A stretch of DNA of 64,000 bases. Source: Trichoplusia ni (taxonomy: Eukaryota; Arthropoda; Insecta; Lepidoptera; Noctuidae). The stretch covers positions 13,431,328-13,495,327 of the forward strand of contig NC_039480.1 in NCBI RefSeq assembly GCF_003590095.1. The letters are read 5' to 3'. Below, in pieces: positions 51,953 through 64,000 of the stretch (within the stretch, counting starts at the first letter, position 1; every line of letters starts with the position of its first letter). A model generated the notes under the pieces. That model did not search any database, had not been told where the DNA came from, and saw only the letters and a program-made list of their open reading frames with translations. Both the position numbers and the translations under genes were made by a program.

Positions 51953-53803
51953 TTCGAGTTATATTATGCAAAATATTATCAAGTATGCGCTACTTAAACT
52001 ATGAGATTAAAGATAATATTATTGTAGGTATAATATCAAGTTAAAATTGTAAATTTTAAATTTTAATCATATTGCTGTAATATTTAATTATAATCATGTC
52101 ATAAATAAGGAAATATTTATTCAGTATTTATTTAAGTAAAAAATCAAAAATCAAATTTGATCGATTGTGTTTCTTAAACCACAGAGTCAGAAAGGTACAA
52201 CCTAAGCAAACAAGCAGAAAATAATTTAAAAAAATAAAAAATATTACAAAAAATATGTATTATTAATTAAAACTTACTTTTTATTTAATTGAATGAGCAC
52301 GTATCGTTATTCCATGTACAAGTGTAGCGTGTCCTCCGCGAATAGCGAAATCCTACTGATGGCTGCACAAAAGCGGTCCATTATAATATTTTCATCGAAG
52401 CGTAGACGAGACATTATCGTAACGATTGACGTTATCACCTGCGTAACATCTTTTGAATCCATCTTTAAGTATTTACCTATAGTTTTGTACTAGACGTTGA
52501 AGGGCCGACAAATCTGAACGATCTTAATAGGCCAGATAACTTTGACTAGGAAAAACCTCTTTGGTCAGTCTCGGGATGAAAATTGGCGCGTGATTTTGAT
52601 TTGTTGTAGACAGAATATTGAATAACATGTAAAAAAGCTCGGTTGTGTTAAATTATGTGATTTTTTTTACAAATAAATCACTTGAAAAGTAATAAACAGG
52701 ACCGATCCAACAGTATACCTATTTTTTTTAACATACTTCAAATGTTCTCACATCTTCGTTTTTTTATATTATTTTTATTATGACCACCCATAGGCTTCCC
52801 ATTGTATGGTATAAGCCTCTTTCTATCCTCCTTTCCTCCTTCCATTAACCCTGGTTTATTTCGGCATTCGCCAGGTTTACTAGCCCAGATTTTAGCACCT
52901 TGGCAGCTCACGTCAGCTATTTATGTTTTTGAGCCCAGATAAATAAGTTTGTAACACGATCAGAGAGATCAGTGACTTTTCTATGAGTAATTAGATTGTG
53001 TTGAAACAATAATTTTGAGAGTCATTTGTAATGTATCAGTTTTATCATTTTATATATTTCCATTTTAATTTCCCGTTCAACATTTCTATTTTTATTTTAC
53101 TTCTGCGAAATACCACAATTTTGTTATTATAATGAATGGACATTTCTCAAAATAAAAAAATCCTTTGTTGTCTTTGTCCTTATACTTACATAAAAGTTCA
53201 TTAATCTTACTTAGATTAAATTGCTGCTTGGTGAGATCACAGGAATTTACAAAGTAAATATTTATGCTGGAAAGAAATGTCCGATAATTATAATTGTTAT
53301 AGTATTTTACTATTTGTCCTTTCTCTCAGTAGCTTGCTCTCTTGCTGTGAGCTGTTAAAGCTAAGAATTAAGACAAGAGAATGTAGTCAAATTAAAAATC
53401 TGAATCCGTTAATGGTTTTGAATGGTTAAAATGTCACGCCATATTTAAATGGAAACATTCAAATGGACGGAAGTGATATTTTTTTATAACAACATAGAAC
53501 ATTGTCTTGTCAGTCGCTTGTTTTTTTTGAGCGATTAGTCAGCTTTAGCGTTTTGAGGAATGTAACTCGTCTGCATAGTAAGAACATGACCGTAATATTT
53601 TATTATAATAACCTTAAGTTACGAAAATTACTGTCATTTTGGTTCGGGGACGTGAATATGTACCTATAGGTATATACGAATTTGATTTTTGTTTGGTTAA
53701 GTATAACCACTAGGGATACTAGTGATGTTAAGTCGCAGTGTCTTTAATACTGGAGTTAAAAATCTGATGAAACGATGGCTTTAAAAAGCGATCGGATCAA
53801 ATA

Positions 53804-53918
53804 CAGGCTAACAGCAGCGCTAGTAGCTATCGTCACTTCAAAAATAATACAATTTTCTGCAGTCAAATGTTAGTTCCGATTTTCGTCACCGGCAAAATTA
53901 AATTTGTCGTGCTTTACA
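53804..53918 (-). repeat. Interspersed repeat H, copy 1 (inverted)
   Basis: The reverse complement reads TGTAAAGCACGACAAA, then TTAATTTTGCCGGTGACG, TTGTATTATTTTTGAAGT and AGCGCTGCTGTT. This matches 55820-55933 with scattered substitutions. Unidentified family. Confidence 0.85.
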
Positions 53919-54085
53919 TGCTTATTAATTAAATAATGTATAGCACAAACCAGCAAAAGTTGTTTTGCCAATTTTTTTTCCAGTCGTATGTATTTTAATG
54001 CTACATTATAAAAAAATAAAAACAATGAATTTCGTCGAAAAAATAAAATATTTTTTTTTAGTGTGAGCAACTCTTATCACTTAGG

Positions 54086-54228
54086 GGTATGAAAAATAGA
54101 TGTTGTTCTATTCTCAGACCTACCCAATATGTATACAAAATTTCATAAAAATCGCTCGAACCGTTTTGGAGGAGTACGGTAACTAACATCGTGAGACGGG
54201 AATTTTATATATTAGAAGATATATAGTT
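54086..54228 (+). repeat. Interspersed repeat F, internal/3' fragment
   Basis: GTATGAAAAATAGATGTTGT, TCAGACCTACCCAATATG, ATCGCTCGAACCGTTTTGG, ending GAATTTTATATATTAGAAG. Parallels 25300-25435. Confidence 0.65.
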
Positions 54229-55819
54229 GATCGAAACGAATAAATTTTCCTATTTAATCAAAGTAACCGTAAGAGATGAAATAATAAATGTCTTTGCTAT
54301 TGTATTAATTATGCATCATGAAAACAAAGTGTGTACATAGGTATTGACAACAAAATTTAATATTATAGTACCTAGGTACTTTAAATGTACTATCATAATT
54401 ATACAATCCCTTTCAACACAAATAAGTTGGTAAAACAGCGTAAATCTTAGTATTTTTGCTGCTTATTTAATATATTTTTTTCCATTTTGGAAATTCGGTA
54501 CTTGCTATTTAATGCTTTTCGTGCATATATCAACCCACACCTACTCTGTATCTATTTTTAAAAGAAAGGATAACTTATGGCGTTCTTCTCCGTTTATCCT
54601 TCACATTAAGAATCACAATTTGGAACAGGACACCTAGATTTATCATTGTAACGTTTTCATAGTGCTTGAAAACCCGCCTGTACTCGAAAATAATTGATTT
54701 GATTTAGGTACTAAGCCATTTTTTTCCTTTTTACCATATTGCAGTAAAAAGCACAAGACCAACACGTAGTTGCTAAGATAAGATGCTGTCCGCAGATGTC
54801 AGTACTGCAGAGTTTATTTATCATAATCTTGTGTCCGCTCCGCATTGAGTACTTGTGTTTTGAAAGTACGTCAATACAAGCGTGCGTCAAGTACAATTCT
54901 TTAGATATTTATCTAAATAAAAATCGCCCATGAAAATACCCCACAAGATAAAAAGGTATTTTTGTCATCGATCATCTAATTAAATAACATTCTAAATTCC
55001 AATTAACCATTAATTCACAAGAAATGTGGTTACATACGGTGGTAAGTAAAGGTGCACGAAATATGATAGCTATTAAGAGATACTGTAAATAAAATTAGGT
55101 ATAATGGTAATCAATTTGTTGTATACGATTTGTAATTTCATGAAAGTCAAAAGTTATGGGTAAAATATACGTGAACACGAGTAATCGTTTTTGTCACACC
55201 TACAATGAGGTTTAATAGATTCCAATCGTATTCAAAATACTAAGCAGTGCAAATAAGCCTCTTTTTTCGAAACAAAATGGAAAATAAATTTGGAAGAAAT
55301 AGTTTCAGTAGATATATTTTGGATAGAAAGCCCTCTTTGCAGCTATAATACAAACCTACATTTGTAAAGCAATAACGAGATTTTTTAAGCGAAGTTATAT
55401 CACGTCATCAACCATACCTAAACACTTACAGCCAACTTAACAAGTGACAGAAATATGAAGTAAGTGAAAATGAATAAAAGATATGAAAAATGTTTATACA
55501 ATAGCGTCTGACTCTTCCATCCATTAGGTATTCGAATAGGAACGTGCGTGTAACAATTATACGCATCGGAAATATATGCACCTGACTAAACATCATCGGA
55601 GTTTACATTCGTAACTCTTAAAATGTAAAATAATCGCACAGTCATCGACGTTACGTATTTAATCACACGGCTTTTAAATCACACTTGTTAGATGTGATAT
55701 CTATAGAAACATGTCCGATCCCGATATTTCTTGATCTGTAAGATGGTTCGTATGATATACGTACACAATACGTTGTAACATTAGCAAATTTTTGATGATA
55801 AACAGTCGTGTATAAAACT

Positions 55820-55933
55820 TGTAAAGCACGACAAACTTAATTTTGCCGGTGACGAAAATTAGAACTATAATTTGTCTGAAGAAATTTGTATTATTTTTGA
55901 AGTAATGATAGCTACCAGCGCTGCTGTTGCCTG
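55820..55933 (+). repeat. Interspersed repeat H, copy 2
   Basis: Forward copy of the family at 53804-53918. A 108-codon open frame (55872-56198) starts inside it with TTG, so it is not called as a gene. Confidence 0.85.
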
Positions 55934-56522
55934 CATAGATAAGTTTGTAGTGCTGTGGCTATCTGACAGTACTGAATATGATCACTATATCTATATATCT
56001 GATGACTATCGGTTTGATGTATTGTGTCATGTATGTTCCTGCTTCGCCCTTGTCTACAGGGTTATGATATTTGGCAACAGTACCTTCCAAGGCTTTGACA
56101 TATTTAAAATAGATATTAGTTCTAGGTGCGCATTTATGACCTTGGTAGTTTTACTTAACGTTGTCTGCTTTTCCTTGCTCACATACAATTTTAAGTAAAG
56201 CTTCATTTGTATGTTATGATAAGTAACACCAAACAAAGAAAACTGAAATCGTTAACTTGAAAGTAAATAAACGTAACAAATTATGCTCAGTTATTGTCTA
56301 TTTTTGCTAAAAAAAACACATTATATAAATCAAATTATGCGCAGAGGCAATATATGACCCAATCTACATACGTTTACAACAAAATAAACTCAAAAATTCA
56401 GATATACCCTCTCATGCTACATGAATGTAAAAAACGAGTACTAAAATGGCTAAATACACTAACGTACGAAGATACTGAAAACATCCTTATCAGAATGAGC
56501 TAAAGCATAGAACAAATCGCGC

Positions 56523-56546
56523 GCACACTCGCACACTCACACACAC

Positions 56547-56579
<33 letters not shown>

Positions 56580-56615
56580 CACACCCGCACATACACCCAC
56601 CCATACACACACATA
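56523..56615 (+). repeat. CA dinucleotide microsatellite (interrupted)
   Basis: A near-continuous ACACAC tract with interruptions (CACTCGC, CAACAC, CACCC, CATACA). A T-run at 56911-56928 follows 300 bases on. Confidence 0.95.
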
Positions 56616-57834
56616 TACAGTCTCTAATTTTGGTTGTGAAATATTAATATAATAATATATATAAAAAAAAAAATGTAATTCAATTGAAATAAAATAACCT
56701 TTGCATTTTAAATAATATTAAATTAAAATACTTTTAAGTTTTGTATTTAAAACAAAATAATAGAATTGCCATTGTTAATCGGTACCAACATTGTAATTAT
56801 GTAATATTTACGGGAAGATGCGAGACAGCTCCAACACAAGTACATTCGTAACTTACCGGAGCTGCCTCAGTTCATGTATGTATTCAATGTTTAAGATAAT
56901 AATAAAACATTTTTTTTTTTTTTTTTTTAATTAGAAATACAAACACAAAATATAGGTACTTAAAACGTGAAAGCATAAAACCAGCATCTTAAAAGATTAC
57001 TAATCTGCTTCGCACGCGACTTTATTATCATACCAACTAGACAGCGATAAGAGATAAGATATACCTTTGTACCTACATCAATACATCCGATAAACGGATC
57101 ATCACAAAACTTAGTCATGTTCGCACGTACCTACAACAGGAGTCACGCGTCAATAATAAACTTGATAGGTGCAAGTTACTGTCAGTTTACTTACACTGCT
57201 AAAAAAAGTGCTTCTACTTTTAGAATTGTTGTTGCACAACCTGTTGTGAGAGCTATCCGTCAGTAGACCTCTGACGTAGCTTAAGACACCCTTAAATGAT
57301 TCTTAGGTGTGTTCAAATCCTCAGTTCGTACAAAAAAAAAATAAAGCCGTGAAATTGTGTCGCGAGTCGCTTTGACTTTGGCTATAGAAAAGTAGAGTTG
57401 ACAATTTGATTGTACCTATATTAATTTCAACATGGCAGTATTTTGAAATGAGTTTACTGAAAGTCGTATTCAATGCTGAAAACAAAATAACTTTATATAT
57501 GCAAAGTATTCGCCTTATTCCAACTATTATCTCAATTTATCAGCACGTGGCTTTGATCTCTCGAGTGCTGTGGCAAGGAGGCCACTTCAGCGGCTTACTT
57601 CGGTGGGGTTCAGTTCCTAAGCCTCTCGGCATACTTATTTTACATTGAAGTGTTATGCGATATTCGTATCTCGATGTTTTTTTTATATCACATCAATGAC
57701 CTTTTTGCAAAACAATATTATTCATTGACAGGTTTATAACCTTTTTTGTATACACTGTTGGGCTGGTTTCACAGATATATAATGAGTCGGTCTCCACTAC
57801 ACTCGGAAGTAAGTTTCAGAACAGTGCACTCAGA

Positions 57835-57995
57835 ATTACAACGCATTGCCATGTACCAACACAAAAACCCACTGAGCATGACGTGTCGCGGGTTCAATTC
57901 CCCCGTAAGACAAGCGCTTTTGTGACGCACGAAGGCTTGTCTGGATGCCTTTGTGCATGCGACTTGAATATTTGAAACCCCCAGCGATACAAGGA
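57835..57995 (+). mobile_element. tRNA-headed SINE family 1, 5'-rearranged copy
   Basis: AACCCACTGAGCATGACGTG, GCGGGTTCAATTCCCCCGTA (B box), GTGACGCACGAAGGCTTGTC, TGGATGCCTTTGTGCATGCG and AACCCCCAGCGATACAAGGA. The A box is not preserved. Confidence 0.75.
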
Positions 57996-58832
57996 TTTAA
58001 TTCTTTCATGGGGACCCGTAATTTCAATTTAAAAAAATGTTTAAAATGAAATGACACTAAGTTTCTTCAGTAAGAGTCTGACACTACCTACTTCCTTCAC
58101 GAGGGGATAGTACGGGTACCGTCATGATTTTTCCGCCTTTTCATAAGATAAAGACTGATTTCAAATCTATATTAAAGGCCTGTAAAGTCCAACTGTAGCC
58201 TCGAGAAACGTTGATATGAAAGCCAGAAAGGGTCGTGTATAGAAAATTCATGTGGAAAGATAGTCCTATTGTATAACCAGCCTTATGAATCTTGGACTCA
58301 GATATAGTCCTGATAAATGGAGCTCTAAGTATAGAATTTTATCTTATGTATAAGTTTTTAAGCTCAAGATCTTCAAAAACATTTTTACCTACAGGAAACC
58401 GACTATTCAGATAAAAGAGGATTTGAAACTATCTAAAAAAGTATTGGCTGTAGAGTCTAAGATAAAGTCATTTATTAATAACTATTTCTAAATCATTTCT
58501 TTTGGCAATCATTCATTTCCACATTAAATGTTTTGATTTAATATTTCTGGTTTCAAGTAATTTTATACCGATAAAAGTTACTTATATTACATCACATGAT
58601 TTATGATTTTTCTAAAAAAAATATCCTAACTCACTGGACTTTTAAAATTAGTTTTACACTTATTTAAATACTAGTTATATATTATACTGCAAGTGCCATA
58701 TTTCTGTAACTGTTACGACCGTGAAAATGTATGATGCCTGTAATCAGCACGACAAAACAATTTGACTTACAATGTTGAATAAAAGTATATACTTTGTTTG
58801 TGGGAAAAAAATTACTGTAAGATATAAAATCT

Positions 58833-59070
58833 GTTAAATTATGGATCCCGGCTGTTAATCATAAGTCTCTGACAGTCTTTACAGGTAATCAGAAGCAAGC
58901 AAGGTTTGACAACCAGTCTTACTAAGGGGTATCGTCTTGCCCAGATAACTGGGTTGAGAAGGTCAGATAGGCAGTCGCTCCTTGTAAATCACTGGTGCTT
59001 AACTGAATCCGGTTAGACTGGCCGTCGACCCCAACATAGTTGGGAAAAGGTTAGGACGATGATGGTGATA
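58833..59070 (+). mobile_element. 5S-SINE family, 5'-truncated copy
   Basis: GTTAAATTATGGATCCCGGC onward through CCCAGATAACTGGGTTGAGA and CAGATAGGCAGTCGCTCC, to AACATAGTTGGGAAAAGG and GATGATGGTGATAA. The 5S-like head is missing. Confidence 0.8.
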
Positions 59071-62000
59071 ATATAACCTGCTTAAACAGGGCTTGGCCAT
59101 AATACTTGAGCCAAAAAATGACTTTATTTATCCATTTTTCCACGAGAAACTGTTATATGCCGTGTAGAGCGCCATTTTTCCTCCCCAAATGCAACAGTCT
59201 AAAAAGTGCTCAATCGACAGAATTTTATCTTAATCTGTTAAGTACTTTATCCGTCAAAGTGTAAAAGACACATGGTTGTTTAAATATGGATTTATTACTT
59301 ACCGTTACTTATTTATACTGGCAGTACGGTATTTTTAAAGTTATTTCAAATACTGATAGCAATATATAGTGGTTACGTAAAAATCGCTTGATCCACCTCT
59401 TCAAGTTGAAGTGTTAAAGCCTTATGGGACTTGTTTACATCAAGAAATAGGTTAACAGGTAATCTGCGTTTCCATCAAGAATGTGTTGCAAGCAGCCAAT
59501 TTACTACAATTTGCTTTAAGCAATTTTGAGTACAGTATGTCGTTGATATTATTTCTTGCCAGTAAAACTTTTCATATTTAAATTGGTAGAATAGCATAGA
59601 TTCCATACTAGATTTTTTGGGAAAATTGTCCTATATATTTTTACTCCATGTCTTGCTCCTTTAATCTAAAGAGTTTTGAAAGATTAACTTACATTTACAC
59701 ACGCATGTGCAAATCAGGTACTTGGAGTCGACGAAAACACAAATAAAACTCAACAATATTATGATAATAAGGTTTCTTGTTCGATTAATACTAGTTTACA
59801 ATAAGATTACTTTACCATCCTTAAATTACAAGTAATAATTACGTGTATGTTCACAATGTACAATTATGTATGTAATTTTTTTTTCTTAAATTCTGAGTAC
59901 AGTCCGCCGGCCGCCGAGCACAAGGGCACTTTAAGATACGATAAGTCCACTGTCATAGTTTATGAAGAAAGTAACCGAGATCTTCACTCACACTAGAACA
60001 TTTTATATATAAAATATAATCACATTGTCTTGCTGTACATACTCTGATAGGTATTGAAAAGTGCGGTTGAAGGTTGCAGCGAAAGTATTGATTTGATTGC
60101 GAAGTTTGGCGATGTTGTCGCAAAGTTGTGTTTATATTTGATACAGGCCTAAGCATCGTTTAAAGAAGGAGTGGCATCTGTTTTTCACAACTGCAATAGT
60201 CTTAGTAAAGATCATCAAAGAAGTAGTTTGCCAGCCTAAGAAATATGTTTTACGGAGGACCTAATGAGTACTACAGGGTACTAGTGAGTCAACTGCAAAT
60301 GAGGAAATCCTGTCTAGGTTCTAAACAAAAAACCTACTAAAACAAAGAAGTAAAAGACAGTTGAAAACTGCAGCTTACCAAACTCATGCTCATGAAAAAA
60401 ACTGCTAAAAGAAGTGTCAAAAGTGAACAAGTCAGAAGTCGAAGGCGAGCAGATTTTTATGAAATTGACATTTTTAGAATTGAAATAAATAATTAATTAA
60501 TAAGAAAATCAATTATCAAGTAGTTTGATACAGTAGTACCTAAATAACTAGAAAAACTCGACATGATATCTGGGACTCTCGTTTTGGAAAATATCGGAAT
60601 GAAAATTGCGATTCCCAAAAGTCGTCTATAATGTAGGCATAAAAGCTATCCACAACTTTACGAAAACATCGGCAAACATGAAAGCTGTATACATACTCCT
60701 TAAACAAACATCAAAAGACTGAACATCAATGGTCATCACCTCATATCTTTGTGAGCTTAAATTTCCTTACAAAAATAAACTTTATTCAATGGAATCACTC
60801 GCGACAGTTACTCAAGTGATTTCATCAAATAAAATAATGTCTATTCATAAATTAAATCATTCGTATATACTTTTTGGCGTAGTACAACACTGTTTAATAA
60901 AGTATAAATACACTCTACTTATTTATTTCCACAAGTATTTATTTTTTGCCATTGTTTCCATTTTATTGCTTCTTGCATAAATTGGTGTCTTCTGAGCAAA
61001 ATGTGTGACAATCAACAGTAATTTCAGCCTTAATCCGAAGTCGCTTACGACTTTTTAATTTGGGACATCAATGCTTTGTTGTACATTTATCGAAACGAGA
61101 ATGACGTAAGCGACGCGACGATAAAGAGTATAGTATCAGGTACCCCTTATTATAATTAATTCATAAGAAACTTGACTATTTTTGTTTTAAAGAGTTTGTG
61201 CTTAACATGTGAAAATCAAACCAAAATGGGTCCTAAAATATAATTTGTGCAAATGACAGAGAAATCTTTAAAACTATCAGACTAAAAAAAATTGTAATGT
61301 CTATTTTTATGAAAAAAAGAAGTTGTGCAGTATATTACAGTCATTAGAAAAGTATTATATCAAATTCGATAAATGAAAATAATTAGAAAAAAACACAAAT
61401 GATCTAAAGTAAAATACTGTACCATATTCAAAAATTATTATAAATGAGTGAAAAAAATTATAAGTTTTTTTTGCACTTTCGTTACTAAGTATTATTCCAA
61501 GGCTTGTTTAAGATTTGAGTTCCAATTACGTTTGACACTGAGTCTAAAAATACTGCTTGTATTCGTCTTTATCTAAGTAACTCAATAAACATTTCCTCTG
61601 AACTATAGTTAACATCTTGTTATAACAATAATCATAACCGGACACCTCAATTACGATTGCCACTAGGTCAAGTACCACAGACGTCTCGCTTGGAGGGCCA
61701 AACGGAAACATTCATAAAACAAATTAATGTGCGTCATTTAAGAATTGAAATACATATATTCCGTAGTGTACAGTATTTACAGGGCATATGCGATGGTTGT
61801 ATTACTTAGCTGAATGAAACAATACAACAGAGATAGGTTACGAAATTGCTGTCAAAAAGATAAGTTTTTCCTGACAGCGATATCGCAAAATTATTGCTAT
61901 TGCTTTGCTTTCGCAAGTTATGTAATACCGTTGCTGGTTGTACAAAATTGTCACACACACAATCTCGATTAACGTTCCCTAGCAAAATAACTGTATAATT

Positions 62001-62422
62001 ACAATGATCACCACTTTCGCTTGATTAAATTTATATATTTACATCACTTTAAAACTAAAAAAATATCATAATTAACATAGTAACTAGTATTAAATGTAAA
62101 TTCGTAATAAAACATGTAAATTATGAATGATAGTGAATGATAAACGTATTGCATCTAATCTGTCTGTAAAATAAATATTCCTAAATATAAATTGTTTATA
62201 CATACTCTAGCATATTATATAAAATAAATTTATAATCTACGCAGACTTGATATAGCTATATAAATTGATGAAATCAAAAATCCATTAGAATACTTACAAA
62301 TAGACTGAATTCGTTCATATACGGTGAACATAATTGATGAAAAATATGTTTTTTTTTAACGCACTATTTACATTATTTAGTAATATACTAAATTATGTAT
62401 ATTTGACACTGTTACAAGATCA

Positions 62423-62569
62423 CGTTACGTCACATAAACAAAGAACTAGCAATAGAAGAAATTATTGTTTTTTAATTGGTTTGGGTGCTATTTTTTTTTT
62501 TGTTCGGTGTACATACGTATAAACTTTGTGTAAAGATACAGAATTAATGATTTACAACGTGACGTAACG
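62423..62569. repeat. Inverted pair of CRE-like sites (11-bp arms)
   Basis: CGTTACGTCAC at 62423-62433 and its exact reverse complement GTGACGTAACG at 62559-62569. Each contains a TGACGTAA, the CREB/ATF-type core. Possibly the TIRs of a small element, or regulatory. Confidence 0.5.
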
Positions 62570-62628
62570 AATTCCCCGTAATACTCACGCAGAAAGAACA
62601 TAATATTCTTACCTAATACCATAATTGT

Positions 62629-62634
62629 TTTATT
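62629..62634 (-). terminator. Possible poly(A) signal of the iRhom gene
   Basis: First AATAAA (minus strand) I could find downstream of the iRhom stop, about 700 bases away. That would give a 3'UTR of about 0.7 kb. A closer variant signal may be used instead. Confidence 0.2.
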
Positions 62635-63332
62635 TTACAGAATATTTACATTTAAGTCGCGTCCGTAATTTTAAGTCTAATCCGTGGATTCATATAGCAC
62701 AATGTTTCTTATATTCAGATTTAGAATCGAATTCATTTCACGAGCCATCCATTTGAAATATTTTACAAAATTAGGTTAAAGAAGTTGCTTTTTTAAGTAG
62801 GATAAATGAGGATTTTTTGAATTTTTGATGGCGTAAGAATAGCTTGCACAATAAATTCGATCTAACAGGAAATAGAGGTGAAATAAAAGTTCACAAAATA
62901 TACCCAACGAACCTTAACACGCTTATTGATAAATTAAATAATCGATGAAATATTCGCATACACTTTATAGTCTAGTTCGACGATTACAGACTTTCAACAG
63001 ATCGCCTAGATAGATACTAGATCGCACTCTCATACCACACGGTCGCTGAAAAGGGCAGTGGCAACACAGAACACTGTATACAGAAACTCAACTCTGTACT
63101 TGTAACATACAAAATTCGTTCTGACCTAGTCAGGAGTCTGTCAATCAGTATAACTTCTATTTGTGCATTCCATCTCATTCTATGACGCTAAATGTATGGC
63201 AAACATGTAGTCAGTGAGCAATAGGGGGTTAATTGAGTCTCTGTACCAATGTGAGTGTTGCAGTGGCGGGGTGCGTGCGGGACAGTGCGGGGCGGGGGGC
63301 GGCGGCGGCGGACGCGCCCGGGCCGCGCGCCG

Positions 63333-64000
63333 TCATACCGCGTCCAGCTGGCGCACGCGCACGTCCTGCGAGGCACACATGTCGGGCGCGAACGGCAGGC
63401 ACGTGAAGTACGCGCACGCCGCGCACTCGTACGCCGGCGCCGCGTAGAACAGCGCCACCAGAGCGCACAACATGCCCCCCGCCGACACCATGCAGACCCA
63501 CACTAACGCTATCTTCCGCCGCCTATCATACGGCCCGAACGTTATGAACGGCAGTAACGCGTACGCCAGTAGAAAACCAAACACGAAACCGAAGACATGC
63601 GCGAAATTGTCGATCCAAGGCAGAAGGCCCAGGAGGAATAACGCTATCGCAATACCGACAAGTTTAAGGATTGCACGCTTCGGATGCCTCAGAAGAGGCC
63701 ACGCGCCTATTACTTCTACTATTAGACATGCTAGTAGACCAAAATGTGATCCAGCTGGCCCCACCTGAAACCAAATCACATGTATCAATATTTAGTCAAT
63801 AACTACTGGAAAATATTTGTTTCAAATTTATAATTGGATAATAATACACACCTCAGCCCTATAAGGTTCAAATATAGCAGACGCCATGTTCCCGGCGACC
63901 CCACTTCCTAAATATATGACAGCTATTCTAACAGGCCCGGCCATCTTCTCCAGGTCCCTCATAAAGAGCCACTGCAGCGCCAGCGATGCAGCCAGATGCA
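63333..64000 (-). CDS. rho-5: iRhom / rhomboid-5-like inactive rhomboid, C-terminal part
   Basis: Partial gene entering from the right edge. Exons seen: 63852 to beyond 64000 and terminal exon 63333-63764, with a phase 0 GT-AG intron. The first piece reads HLAASLALQWLF, then RDLEKMAGPVRIAVIYLGSG and AIFEPYRAE. The second starts VGPAGSHFGLLACL and continues with LLPWIDNFAHVFGFVFG and LLPFITFGPYDRRRK. These are iRhom TM segments 3 to 7 plus the short cysteine-rich C-terminus (CAACAYFTCLPF). The rhomboid catalytic GxSG is replaced by GPAG, with the proline typical of iRhoms and no catalytic serine, so the protein is a pseudoprotease. Known iRhoms sit in the ER/Golgi and control trafficking or degradation of EGF ligands and ADAM17. 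The long cytosolic N-terminus and iRhom homology domain must lie beyond 64000. The terminal exon is strikingly GC-rich against its surroundings. The symbol follows the Drosophila orthologue. Confidence 0.93.

Larger units (their letters stand above)
50080..53803. other. Gene-free tract
   Basis: Contains a minus-strand SINE copy (51110-51290) and a 22-bp palindrome (51931-51952). Open frames here are short, and none has a recognisable domain. Confidence 0.45.
59071..63332. other. Gene-free tract, its right end being iRhom 3'UTR
   Basis: No exon found between 59.1 and 63.3 kb. The part nearest 63333 is presumably iRhom 3'UTR. 59940-60170 is slightly GC-richer with open frames on both strands, but no motif. 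A TGACGTAA inverted pair lies at 62423-62569. Confidence 0.45.

Noticed and set aside
55872..56198. 108-codon open frame with hydrophobic stretches
   Set aside because: It begins with TTG, not ATG. Its start lies inside repeat H, and no domain or splice context supports it.
59953..60170. Minus-strand frame with a coiled-coil-like peptide (NQINTFAATFNRTFQYLSE)
   Set aside because: An in-frame stop lies just upstream with no splice acceptor between, and no related exon is nearby.
63214..63506. Several 77-98 codon frames rich in Arg/Ala/Gly on both strands
   Set aside because: They are shadows of the GC-rich iRhom terminal exon and its 3' flank; the iRhom frame has clear homology.
1..64000. 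CRISPR arrays, bacterial operons, riboswitches, prophage
   Set aside because: Introns, SINEs/LINEs and gene content show an insect nuclear genome. The only regular short repeats are the CA microsatellite, CAAA/CATA runs and simple tandem units.

Overview
The window is nuclear DNA from an insect, almost certainly a moth or butterfly (Lepidoptera, perhaps Noctuoidea). It is strongly AT-rich. It has short coding exons with GT-AG introns, an insect-type clade of SLC17 transporters, and an iRhom gene. It is littered with short interspersed elements of lepidopteran type, including RTE-like LINE tails ending in (GAT)n, tRNA-headed SINEs and a 5S-rRNA-headed SINE. No bacterial, viral or organellar signatures were seen.

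Three protein-coding genes can be supported. Gene A (+ strand, 27877-34163) and gene B (- strand, 36283-44568) are complete paralogues of the SLC17 (sialin / 'putative inorganic phosphate cotransporter') branch of the major facilitator superfamily. They lie tail to tail about 2.1 kb apart. My hand-built models give eight coding exons each, with the same intron phases (1,0,0,0,0,1,0), and both proteins come out at 519 residues. This is an inverted, convergent gene duplication. The third gene is the 3' end of an iRhom (rhomboid-5-like inactive rhomboid) on the - strand. It enters from the right edge: 63852-64000 plus terminal exon 63333-63764.

Layout: 1-27.8 kb contains no coding exon I can support. 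It holds repeats, a perfect 57-bp palindrome (930-986), a 389-bp terminal-inverted-repeat element (14191-14579), a GC-rich TA-flanked element (23167-23476) and a GC-rich block ending in a good minus-strand splice donor (about 20127-20360), which may be a first exon or promoter. The span 27.8-44.6 kb is the SLC17 pair, with a dead LINE reverse-transcriptase fragment in intron 2 of gene B. The span 44.6-63.3 kb is again gene-poor, with SINEs, an RTE-like LINE C-terminus, an inverted pair of an unidentified repeat, and a CA microsatellite. The last 0.7 kb is the iRhom end.

The two SLC17 proteins are presumably proton- or sodium-coupled organic/inorganic anion transporters of the plasma membrane or endolysosomal membranes. 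They differ at a TM4 acidic site that matters for coupling in sialin (Gln159 in A, Glu164 in B), so they may have diverged in mechanism or substrate. iRhom is an ER/Golgi trafficking pseudoprotease with no evident functional link to the transporters. All coordinates, reading frames and splice sites were read by eye; no searches or folding programs were run.
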